Below are positions 55,399 to 64,000 of a stretch of 64,000 nt of DNA, in pieces. Position 1 is the stretch's first letter, and each line of letters starts with the position of its first letter. The stretch is taken from assembly GCA_022376515.1 (NCBI GenBank), contig WTXI01000041.1, forward strand, positions 186,001 to 250,000, written 5' to 3'. This DNA comes from Lactifluus volemus (taxonomy: Eukaryota > Basidiomycota > Agaricomycetes > Russulales > Russulaceae). The notes under the pieces are model-generated. The model searched no databases. It saw only the letters and a list, made by a program, of their open reading frames with translations, and was not told the origin of the DNA. Both the position numbers and the translations under genes were made by a program.

Positions 55399-57419
55399 TC
55401 AGTCTGCATTTATATTCCGCAACATGTGGCTATGAGAAAAGGCGGGGTCCCCGGGGGTGGGATTGTAAAAGCGGCTGGGGAAGTAAGGAGCGTAGCGGTG
55501 CACTCGACGGTTTTGTGGTTGTGTGGGGGCTCGAAGCTCTGTAGTTGACAGGTTAGTCAGGGGCGGGGCCCGCTGCAAGGACTGGTACAGTGTGGGTTGT
55601 GGTGTGGGCCTGTCCAGTGTGGGTGGCCGGTACAGTGCGGGCTGTGGTGGGGGCCAGTACGGTTGGGGTGGGGGTAGGTCTAGTGTGGGTGCAGGCCGGT
55701 ACAGTGCGGGCTGCGGTGCGGGCTGGTACAGTGTGGGTGCAGGCCGGTGCAGTGGGGGCTGCGGTGGGGGCCAGTACAGTGGGGGCGCAGGCTGGTACAG
55801 TGTGGGCTGCGTTGGGGGCCAGTACAGTGAGGGCTCCGGTGTGGGCGGCAGCGAGGGCTGCGGTGCGGGATGCTGCAGGGGCCACGACGGAGATAGCGAG
55901 GACTGCGGGAACGCTATCGTCATTGGCGGCAGCATGATCCGCTGCGGGGGCGACGGTGGGGGCGGCAGCGGGGGTATGAGAATGACAGGGTGGTTGGATA
56001 GCTGGCGTGCTGTGATGAATGGTTCAAGGAGGATATTCGATTCAGTAACAGAAAGGGTACGCAAGACAGGTAACACCTCCATGACCCGACCTCCAGTGAG
56101 CTCGCTCAGTGCAGGGGCAATAAGCGTATCAAGTCCGGATAATATTTTTAGGTCCTGCACACAAGTGAATGGGCGAAAAAGATCCAGCCACTGAGTGTAA
56201 TCCATTTCATCTTCAAGCGGACGCGTCCGCTTCTGAGTCCACCCCACGCTACATTCTTCCATATTGGAGAGGAGAGTCGAAAACTGCTCACATATTTGTG
56301 TTAAACCCGACACTTGCCAATCGAGTCCATCGCACGATATGAAAATATGTAGATTGGCCTCAGGATTTATGGGAGGATTAAGATGGTCACTATCAAGGGA
56401 AAATTCGGCTATACTCTCGTCGAGGGACAGATTCGCTCGCTTGAATGACCTGAGCACTTTTGTGCGACCGACAAACTGGAGGAATTGTGGGTTGTCGAAA
56501 ACAAGCCGATTGAAGAACTTCGTTTTGATGGAGCTAATGGAAGGAGTGTCGATCCGAGCGATGAGGTCTTCGAAGTACTCGCTATCGCCGTGGAACTCAA
56601 AACTGGTGAGGGCAGGAAGGATAACGCATGACAAGGGAAGTAGACGTCGATGAGGACGAGAAGCCGGGGATACAAATTCAATGTCAAGGTCTTCAAGCTT
56701 GGCCAATGCGGACAGGCTGGCAGTCATAGCTTCAGGTGAAATGTAGCCGGTATGGGGTATTCGGGTAAGTTGGACTTGGACAATGTCATGGCAAGATGGA
56801 AGAAGTTTTGGTAATGCTGGAACTGGAATACCGCGCAAGATGAGATGTTGTAGACGCGGGGCGGACCCGCCCAGGAAGGCATCAAGCACCGGTGGCGGCA
56901 CCGGCGGCGGCACTGGCAGCGGGTATCCGAAACCCAGTTCAAGGGATGTCAGCGCCGGAAATGGCACCTGCATCACTCTCGAGAATTGTTCCAATAGAGG
57001 GTGTGTTGTTATAAGATAGAGCTCGATTGCGCACACGCGATCATGACACTCGAGTGCGGCAATGATGTTATCACTGAGAAAGACTGGCCATTTCTTTATC
57101 CTCCGTGTATCATTGATGACGATGGGCAAGCATGGCCAAATATCTAGCGTTCTCCTCACGGGTGTGTTCGTGTTGCATTCGAGATACAAATCAAGACGAC
57201 GCGGAAATGCAAACGCGACGTATCGCCACCTTCGGCAAACGTGCACCACGATATGCCACCGACGCGGCAAGTACCCGTACGGACCCCTTTGATAGAAGTA
57301 AAAGATCTCCAGCAGGACATAGTCTGGGAGAGCTTCGATACTAATTCAAGTTAGAGATTAGTGAGTCAATACCAAATCACAGTGAGAGGTCTGAACATAC
57401 TGGGGCCCGGGAACCTCAT
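55399..57419 (-). CDS. F-box-like protein with repeat tail (F13), start uncertain
   Basis: The long frame (complement from about 57332 to the stop at 55399) reads LPDYVLLEIFYFYQ, WHIVVHVCRRWRYVAFAFPRR, VRRTLDIWPCLPI, LDAFLGGSAPRLQHL, YISPEAMTASLSALAKLEDL, SEYFEDLIARIDTPSISSI, LSELTGGRVMEVLPVLRTL. After HPVIL it continues for about 195 residues, including degenerate PAPxLYxPAPQP repeats. A candidate exon 1 is complement 57401-57419 (ATG, GTATGT donor). The TTAG acceptor used in F12 would break the frame here; an acceptor ending GAAG at 57333 keeps it and gives 650 aa. The usual LPDD is LPDY. The gene could thus be functional with a shifted splice site, or a young pseudogene. Confidence 0.6.
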
Positions 57420-57452
57420 GGGTAGTGGCATTGAAGATTTACCAGAGGAAGA

Positions 57453-57501
57453 GTTTATATAGACCCACTGAGAGTCCTCTTCAAGTTGGTCTTCACACGT
57501 G
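57453..57501 (-). promoter_or_regulatory. F13 promoter: TATA box and CACGTG box
   Basis: Minus-strand TATATAAA at about 57453-57460, about 38 bases before the candidate ATG 57419, and CACGTG at 57496-57501. Same arrangement as F11 and F12. Confidence 0.55.
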
Positions 57502-57610
57502 TGCATAGCACATTCCCACGATGTGGCCTCATGGATCAACACGTTGTGCATTTAAACTATACAGGGAGAACCGGAAACATTGGGATATCACAGATGTTCT
57601 CAGGCTGTCA

Positions 57611-57636
57611 CATCAGCAAAATGTCCAAGCAGCTTA
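57611..57636 (+). repeat. Left terminal inverted repeat
   Basis: 26 bases beginning CATCAGCAAAATGTCCAAGC, pairing with 59890-59915 with one mismatch (A for G at the 17th base). Followed by CTTAAAG-type motifs. Confidence 0.8.
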
Positions 57637-57924
57637 TTTCTACTTAAAGTTACTTAAAAAGTTTTTTTAAGTACTCCTAAGTACTTTAAGCACTTTAAGC
57701 ACTTTAAGTCATTTTAAGACAAGTCGGCCTCCAGGAATTTGCTTATTTTCACTTATTTTCGCTTATTTTCGCTTAATTTCGCTTATTTTCTGTTTTTTTA
57801 TTTACTTAAAATCAGGTCAATTTTGACATTTGAGTGAATTTCATGCATGTTTAGTTTTCAGCACTTTTAAGAACATTTTAAGCAAAATTTATTTGAGATT
57901 ACACTACAACATTAGTAACTAGGA

Positions 57925-58425
57925 CTAAATACAATCCAGTGGTGGAGGCATGGGAGGCACTCTAAACACAGGAGGTGCTCCAAACGCGGGAGGCGCGGGA
58001 GGTACGGGAGGCGCGGGAGGTACGGGAGGCGCGGGAGGCGCGATAGACGCGGGAGGCACGGGAGGCGTGGGGGGCGCTCCAAATGCGGGAGGCGCTCCAA
58101 ACGCGGGGCTGTGCCTTGATGGGTTGCTGTTGCTGTTGGCGCTTTGGCTGTGATTGCGGCTGAGCATGTACCTGCTGCTGGCGGCGTTCCGGCTGAGTCC
58201 GTTGGTCCGGTTGAGCATCAGATGGGGGAGCAGCGGAAGATGGATAGGCGGGGTGGTCGTCTTGACGGACATGAACGTGGTTTTTGCCATGCCGGATAAG
58301 GTCTGAAAAAAGGGGTCAAAGTTAGGGACGTACAAAGAGAAGATAGAAAAAAAGGGAGTTTTAAACGCATCGACGACGGCGACACTGGGTGGCATAGCGA
58401 AGGTGAGTATATGCGGTGCCTGCAC
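57925..58425 (-). CDS. Hypothetical proline-rich frame inside the inverted-repeat element
   Basis: 166 codons with an ATG. The first hundred residues look moderately protein-like (VDAFKTPFFSIFSLYVPNFD, GMAKTTFMSVKTT). The end is a Pro/Ala repeat (APPAPPVPPAPP) created by a GGAGGCGCGGGAGG-type DNA repeat. No family is recognised. A shorter start at MPPSVAVV (about 58395) is possible. It may be a chance frame in a G-rich repeat, so I give it little weight. Confidence 0.25.
   Translation of the reverse strand: MQAPHILTFAMPPSVAVVDAFKTPFFSIFSLYVPNFDPFFQTLSGMAKTTFMSVKTTTPPIHLPLLPHLMLNRTNGLSRNAASSRYMLSRNHSQSANSNSNPSRHSPAFGAPPAFGAPPTPPVPPASIAPPAPPVPPAPPVPPAPPAFGAPPVFRVPPMPPPLDCI
57945..58110. repeat. 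GGAGGCGCGGGAGG-type minisatellite
   Basis: Short G-rich units (GGAGGCGCG, GGAGGTACG, GGAGGCGCTCCAAAC variants) repeated across about 160 bases, with more near 58420-58490. It keeps an open frame on both strands, giving Gly-rich or Pro-rich peptides. Confidence 0.7.
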
Positions 58426-58559
58426 GGGAGGCGCGGGAGGCGCGATAAACGCGGGAAACGCGGGAAATGCGGGAGGCGCGGGAAGCGCAGGTGCGGAGGC
58501 AGCGGCGGAGGAGACGGAAGTGGCCCAGGAGGCACAGGAGGTGGGGCAGGCGGCGGGGC

Positions 58560-59050
58560 AGGAGGAGGCGGCGGAGGCGGAGGCGAAAAAAAAAAAAAGT
58601 CAGAACGGTTGGGTTGGGGCAGACAGCGTGACAACATACCGGGGAGGTGCAGAAGGCGTCGGCGCAGGCAGCATGACACCGTGGACCGCCCGGCAGTGCC
58701 AGTGGGTCCAGGAGGCGCGCGATATGGAGGCAAATGCGGTGCAGGCGGCGGAGACGGAAGTGGCCCAGTAGGCCCAGGAGGAGGTGGTGCAGGCGACGAC
58801 GCAGGAGGAGGCAGCGGAGGCGGAAGAAGAAAAAAAAGAGAAAGTCAGAACACTTTGGGTTGGGGCAGACAGCGTGACAACATACCGGGGAGGTGCAGAA
58901 GGTGTCGGCGCAGGCAGTATGACGCCGTGGACCGCCTGGCAGTGCCAGTGGGTCCAGGAGGCGCGCGATGTGGTCGTGGCGAAAGCGGTAGAGGTGGCGC
59001 AGGCGCAGGCGCAGGAGGCCGTTGGGAAGGTATTTGGCGTAGCACGGTCG
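58560..59050. repeat. Tandem duplication of about 249 bases in the element core
   Basis: The segment containing GGTTGGGGCAGACAGCGTG, CATACCGGGGAGGTGCAGAA and GCAGTGCCAGTGGGTCCAGG occurs at about 58608-58720 and again at about 58857-58965. It is preceded each time by an A-rich run and a GGAGGCGGCGGAGG-type tract. The copies are nearly identical, so the duplication is recent. Confidence 0.75.
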
Positions 59051-59889
59051 TAGCACATAGGATCCAAAGAGTGAGGAAGACAGTAGGACGCAGCAGAGGC
59101 AGAGGCAGAGGAGGAGAGGGGGCGGAGGTGGGCAACAGTGGGACGCGTTGGGGCGGGGGAAGTCAAAAAAACAAGAAGCGGTGGCAAGAATGCAGGGACG
59201 CTGAGACGTGACGGGGCAAGACGGCGAGCGGTGGTGGCGACAGCAGAGGCCGTGACATGGAGTCAGCGACAGAGGGGACAGAGGGAGGATAGGCGCAGAC
59301 AACGAGAGGCACGAAAATGATGAGGCAAACGAAAATCAACATCAAGCAAACAAGAGTAAACAACCGATGCAGGTGCACCGGAACGACTTAGCCAAAATTT
59401 CGTGAATTTGGCAAAAACTTCGCGACTTCACAAAATTTTCAGTGTGCTTAGCTAATTATGTGATAATTAAGCGACTTTAAGCGAATTTAAGTGACTTTAA
59501 GCGACTGTACATGTTTAAGTAACAATTAAGCAAACACAATAACTAGTAACCAGTGAACCAATTGTTTTAAGTGGTTTTAAGTGACAATTAAGCGACACCT
59601 GATAATCAAGCAACTGGTAAGTGCAGTAAGCAGTCAACAAGATATTTTAAGTGCAATTAAGTACACAGACATGACACTTAAGCAGTTGATTAAAAATCAT
59701 GTGACCACTTTGCTTAAAAAATGGGCATCGCTTAACTTGCTTAATTGTGCTTAAATGACTTAATTGTCTTAAGCTTCGCTTAATGTACTTAAAACTACTT
59801 AAAAAGTAATTTTAAGCAATTTTAAGTACATTTTAAGCATATTTTAAGCACATTTTAAGTAAAACTTTTTAAGTGACTTTAAGTAACTT

Positions 59890-59915
59890 TAAGCTGCTCG
59901 GACATTTTGCTGATG
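59890..59915 (-). repeat. Right terminal inverted repeat
   Basis: Inverted counterpart of 57611-57636; ends ...GGACATTTTGCTGATG. The flank CATAG continues array DNA. Confidence 0.8.
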
Positions 59916-59919
59916 CATA

Positions 59920-61381
59920 GTCCCATGCACAGATGTACTTCTGATTGAGCTACTGGTTAATGGATGACTCGGATCTACAGATGTACTGAACTAGTACGCC
60001 CTGTTTTCAGTCCCCGACGACAAACACGTGCCATTGCCGTTCCCACCAGAGCACGGAGGAAGCTTGTTGGGGAAGACACAATCAATGATTTACCCATCCA
60101 CTCGTTCCTAGTATTCCTAGACATTTATTCCTCGAGGCATATGTAGACTGTCTTGTAGTAACTTGGAAGTGGTCGGGATGCTGAGACGGAGAAAAACGGG
60201 ACTAAAGTTGTAACATGATTCGTAGATGGCATTGTCACGGTAGTAAAATAAAATCTCTGCCCCAAGATTGCGCAAGGAGTTAACATGTACGCAACACGAA
60301 AAGGGAAAATAGAAAGAGGGCTAGAATGGATTTGACCTGGTAAACGGATTGCGTCAGGTCAAGGAGATGACGAACTGGAGGGGCCTGTCGCGAAATGGAC
60401 GGAGAAAAAATTGGAGATTGACTCCGTCCAAAAGCAACAGCGGTAACGAGGAGGAGAAGCTTCTGCTCGCCACTGCTGTCACCCTTGGTCCCTTGAACAG
60501 AAGGAAGTGGGAAAACAAGAGGAGGGGGGTCAAAATGTGCAAAGGTAGGCAGTCTCTGCAACAGTCACCGCGGATCAACTATTTAGCGCATACATATAAC
60601 GTTTTTATTCCTCCGTGCCATTTGGAACTTGAAATTGGGTGGTTCCTGGACAAATAAAGGCCGACACTTCTGGTCCGAGTCTTGTCTCATCGGAGGCGTT
60701 GCGGAACTGATTAGGTGTGTGACGTGATTCACCGGAGATTTCGCAATCCACGCCTATCGGAATTTTGTCCCTTCTCTATGGAATCAAGTACAGTGCGGGC
60801 GGTATGGTACAGTATCAGTTCCAGTCGGTGAACTAGTAATGGACAAAAGACGGTATTGTACTAGTCATAACGCATATACTCTTAAGAGCACATGTCATTC
60901 GCACCAAGTAACATGACGCACCCAAGTCCAATAGTCTCCCCATGCCTCCATACCACTGAATACCAGCTCTGGGGCTCCAGCCATCAACGTTTGACGATTA
61001 GATCACAGGGCTTTGTTGGCGATATCACGATCCACTGCCCATCGCAAGGGAGGGGTGACAGGAGCTGGTGAGGGCAGTGAGGCCACCGGCACGCGGAGAT
61101 GATGGAGGTAACTATGAGACGAGGGAACGATTCGGCCACTTGTTTGTGCAATGGGCAGAGCGTGGGGCGCAGCACACGATCTAGGAGAGATAAAGAATGG
61201 ATGGAATGGTCATCAAGTGGAGGCAAAACAAACGTGGGGCATAAAAGGTCTTCGGGGGATAGAAGGCAAGACTGGCCCAGAAATGAGCGCACGTCATGAA
61301 AAAAAAAAAAAAGGGGGGGGGAAGGTGGCATCGAAGACTGCCAGATGTCAAAAGGGTTTTACCCTCAGTCCAATATCGTCA
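59920..61381. repeat. Array spacer, copy 4 (3' of F14) and unexplained DNA
   Basis: 60000-60520 matches the spacer copies at 45660-46140 and 48760-49220. The rest (60560-61380) has no counterpart I could find and no gene; a 13-A/9-G run lies at 61299-61320, possibly a relic poly(A) or a slippage tract. Confidence 0.6.
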
Positions 61382-63013
61382 TCAGAACATTGGGGCGACG
61401 GATCCCAGACTGAGATAGACAGGGTGGTTGGATAGCTGGCGCGCGGTGATGAATTGATGAATGGGGTCTTCCTTTTGTTCCTTTTGTTCCTTTTGACGGT
61501 CACGGTCGATTTCCAGTGGAAAGGGGCTTTCCGATATAAGAACAGAAAGGGTACGCAGCGCAGGTAACACCTCCATTACCCGTTCTCCAATGAGCTCTTG
61601 CAGCGCAGGGACTATGAGCATTTGTAGGTTGGATGATATTTCTAGGCCCCACACAGAAGTAAATGGGCGGAATAGCTCAAGCCATTCAGTGTGATCCATG
61701 TCTTCCAGCCATTGCGTGCGATTGTCTTCACGCCAATTCTGAGTCCACTTCAAGTTACATCGGTCCACATTGGAAAGGAATATCGAAAGCTCCGCACATA
61801 CTTGTGCTAAACTCGAGACTTGCCAATCCAATGCATCGCACAAAATTTGGATTTGTAGATGTGCCTCACTGGCAGACTTTTTGGAAGAATCAAGAGAATC
61901 ACAATAATGGAGGATTTTGGCCATACGCTTATCGAGGACCAGATCCGCTCGCTTGAATAACCTAAGCGACTTTGTACGATCGACAAACTGGAGGAATTGT
62001 GGGATGTAAAAAAAGAGCTGATTGAAGAACTCTGTTTTGACGAATCTAACGGAAGGTGTGTCGATCCGAGCGATGAGGTCTTCGAAGTACTCGCTGGCGC
62101 CGTGGAAATCCAACTGGGTGAGAGAAGGCAAGACAACGCGTGTCGATGGAAGTGGATGTCGATCAGCTCGAGAAGCCGGTGATTCGAATCCAATGTCAAG
62201 GACTTCAAGCTTGGCCATTGCGGACAGGGCTGAGGCGATCGATTTAGGTGAAATGTAACCGGTATTAAGAATTCGGGTAAGTCGGATTTCGACAAGGTCA
62301 TGGCAAGATTGAAGAACTTTGGGTAATGTGGGAAATGGAATGCCAGACAAGGTGAGACGCTGTAGTCGCGGGACTGATTCACCAAGGAAGGTATTGGGAA
62401 GCACCGGCGCCGGCACCGACTTGTCTGCGAGTTCCAGTTTAAGCAGTTTCAGTGCCGGAAATGGGACCTGCATCGCTCTCGAGAATTGTTCCAATAGAGG
62501 ACATGGTAGATGATAGAGCTCGATTTCGCACATGCAATCATGACGCTCGAGGGCAGCAATGATATTATCACCAAAGGACACCGGCCATTTCCTTGTCCAT
62601 GTATCTCTGACGACGATCGGCAAGAATGGCCAAACGTCCAGTGTCCTCTTTACACGCGTGTTTGCGGTGCATTCGAGATACAAGTCAAGATGATGCGGAA
62701 ATGCAAAGACGGTGTATCGCCATCTTCGGCAAACGTGCACCAGGATACGCCACCGACGAGGCAAGTACCCATATGGACCCCTTTGATAGAAGTAAAAGAC
62801 GTCCAGGAGGATATCTGTAGAGAGAGATTCGATGGTGAGGCGTGGGGGATCAAACTGGTCTGCACGGTACTACAAATCAGTGGTTATTCATAGCGGCAGG
62901 ATACGAGACGCACCAAGTCCTTGTCGACTTGGAGAAGAAAGATGTTCTTCTCCATGACGCATGATATTCTTTCTTTTCTTGAAGCCCATAGGAATAGAGG
63001 ATTCACAGTTCAT
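61382..63013 (-). CDS. F-box-like protein, 525 aa (F14)
   Basis: Two exons: complement 62914-63013 and 61382-62859, with a 54-base intron (complement 62860-62913, GTGCGT...GCAG, phase 1). The start ATG at 63011-63013 lies inside the region equivalent to exon 2 of F11, because the ancestral exon 1 ATG is GTG here (minus strand, near 63107). ATG 62962 is an alternative. Motifs: RLTIESLSTDILLDVFYFYQ (F-box LPDD replaced by LSTD), WRILVHVCRRWRYTVFAFPHH, VKRTLDVWPFLPI, LPNTFLGESVPRLQRL, YISPKSIASALSAMAKLEVL, SEYFEDLIARIDTPSVRFV, LQELIGERVMEVLPALRTL. A KEQKEQKE repeat sits near the C-terminus, from a TTTTGTTCC DNA repeat at 61468-61498. Presumed SCF substrate receptor with altered F-box. Confidence 0.75.
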
Positions 63014-63149
63014 GAGCTGTGGAGTCCCAGTGAGACTACTAATTCGAGATTAGTCAATGCCAAATCAAATAGGACCAGTGAAGGGTCTATACACACTTGG
63101 GGGAACCCACCAATAGTGGCGTTGAGGATTTAGTAAAGACGATAGGGGT

Positions 63150-63207
63150 ATAGGTATATATAGAACCCACAGAGAGGCTGTGCTCATGGATTCACACGAG
63201 GCACATT
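63150..63207 (-). promoter_or_regulatory. F14 promoter remnant, CACGTG box lost
   Basis: A TATATA segment remains at about 63154-63162, but the CACACGTGTG stretch of the relatives reads CACACGAGG here, and the inverted-repeat element starts about 15 bases further upstream (63208). Confidence 0.5.
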
Positions 63208-64000
63208 CATCAGCAAAATGCAAAACCTACTTGAGTGCTAGTAACGCTAGCGGTAACTAGCTGTCACCAGCTTACCATTTCTAGTGACAGCTACTAGGCA
63301 TCCTAGCCGATTCCTCGTTTGAACTCAATTTTCTAGGTGCTCTAGAATTTGTACTGGATCTAGGTGTAGATTAAATCCGGTAATAAAGAGCACAAGATCG
63401 GAAAACGATCTCATATGTGGTCAATACCGAGGCTGTCACCTCGCATGCCTCATACAGTAGAGGGAGTTGAGGTTGCAAAATGTTCAAAGGCACGTGAGTG
63501 CCAAGTTCTTGGCTGCGGGCCTTGAGTGGTGGTGGGGGGCTGCAGGGATGCCGCAAGGGCAGTGTCGCAGGGCGACCGTCGGGACAGCAGTGGTGGCAGC
63601 AACAGCAGCGAGGGGAGGATGGCAAGGGCCACACAGAGTAGGGAGGGAACAGGGGAACCCGGGCGACGATAGCACAAGTCACCCAAGCAACCGTGACACC
63701 CATGGACCGTCTACACGGTGCAAACGACCCCCCTCCGTGCCAGTGGGTGGACGCGAGGCGACGGCGGAGGTGACAGGAGAACGGGCGATGGTGAAGGTGA
63801 TACAGGAGGCGACGAGGCAAACGACAAAGGAGAGTGCCACGCAATAGTGCCAGTCACTGGCGTCAGGCGTTCAGACAGCCGCTATAGCGATGCCTGCACG
63901 ACGTTGATGCCGTTGACCGTCAAAGCGTGAACCCCTCCCCTCAGTGGCATGGGTGGATGCGAGCTCATCCCAAGAAGCAGGGGGATGTAAGGGAAGGAAG
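63208..64000. mobile_element. Second element with the CATCAGCAAAATG terminus, cut by window edge
   Basis: It begins CATCAGCAAAATG exactly where array upstream DNA (GCACATT) stops, the same 13 bases as the element at 57611. Its arm has about nine CTAG tetranucleotides between 63238 and 63365, in place of TTAAG. The G/C-rich core from about 63480 shares GTGCCAGTGGGT and a CGACGGCGGAGGTGACAGG-like composition with the first element. No transposase is recognised, and the far end lies outside the window. Likely a related non-autonomous DNA element with a different subterminal motif. Confidence 0.5.

Larger units (their letters stand above)
57611..59915. mobile_element. DNA element with terminal inverted repeats and TTAAG-rich arms
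   Basis: 2305 bases. The left end starts CATCAGCAAAATGTCC; the right end is its inverted copy. The outer 26 bases pair with one mismatch, and weaker similarity extends to about 60 bases. Both arms are crowded with TTAAG/CTTAA motifs, about 11 in the left 290 bases and about 29 in the right 460. The G/C-rich middle has a tandem duplication and no transposase I recognise. Comparison with the unoccupied F11 upstream DNA (CTATAGTCCCATGC) suggests a target duplication of at most two bases (CA). It is most likely a non-autonomous DNA transposon with subterminal transposase-binding repeats; the superfamily is undetermined. Confidence 0.7.

Noticed and set aside
58361..59302. 313-codon minus-strand frame and 266-codon plus-strand frame in the inverted-repeat element
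   Set aside because: Both are built from G/C-rich repeats and a duplicated segment, and both strands are open at once; no domain is seen.
61299..61320. A13/G9 run as the poly(A) tail of a LINE
   Set aside because: No LINE coding or tail similarity precedes it on either strand and no target duplication was found.
1..64000. CRISPR array, operon or bacterial features
   Set aside because: Introns, poly(A) retroelements and F-box genes show a fungal nuclear sequence; repeats here are transposon ends, LTRs and gene duplications.

Overview
The window looks like nuclear DNA of an agaricomycete (mushroom-forming basidiomycete). Genes carry short 50-65 base spliceosomal introns, there is a large local family of F-box-like proteins of the agaricomycete type, a chromodomain Ty3/gypsy element, a Ty1/copia element, Tad-like LINE pieces, a GMC oxidoreductase relic and one five-exon GPR1/FUN34/YaaH (acetate permease) gene. 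No database was available, so names come from motifs read in the sequence.

Layout. 1-2.5 kb: the 5' part of an F-box-like gene cut by the window edge (minus strand) and a decayed F-box relic (plus strand). 2.8-18.2 kb: three retroelements nested in one another. An ORF1-only LINE derivative has a 16-base target duplication and a poly(A) tail. A chromodomain gypsy element (LTRs of 935 bases, 5-base duplication TTTCC) sits inside its ORF1. A complete minus-strand copia element (LTRs of 398 bases, 5-base duplication GGAGC) sits inside the gypsy pol. The LINE itself landed just upstream of the ATG of a decayed F-box-type relic. 21.8-30.5 kb: three F-box-like genes on the minus strand. 34.1-35.0 kb: the acetate-permease-like gene. 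36.4-41.4 kb: two tandem F-box-like genes on the plus strand. 43.3-63.0 kb: five more on the minus strand in roughly 3 kb repeat units with shared promoters and spacers, interrupted by a 5'-truncated LINE, a GMC oxidoreductase pseudogene and a 2.3 kb DNA element with terminal inverted repeats. 63.2 kb to the end: the start of a second element with the same terminus.

I rebuilt the F-box gene models by hand. Most open frames here lack an ATG because the start lies in one or two small upstream exons. A recurring layout emerges: a tiny first exon ending in phase 2, a second exon ending in phase 1, then one long exon. The array units carry a TATA box about 40 bases before the ATG and usually a CACGTG box about 35 bases before the TATA. 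F-box proteins recruit substrates to SCF ubiquitin ligases; what this lineage-expanded family recognises is unknown.

The most unusual signals are: a gypsy leader with no ATG for about 1.3 kb that includes 181 open gag codons; an alternating 14/12-base array of Gcn4/AP-1-type sites in the gypsy LTR; a two-frame overlap at the end of gypsy pol; an ORF1-only, HAL1-like LINE; and the inverted-repeat element whose arms are packed with TTAAG motifs, next to a second element with the same end but CTAG-rich arms.
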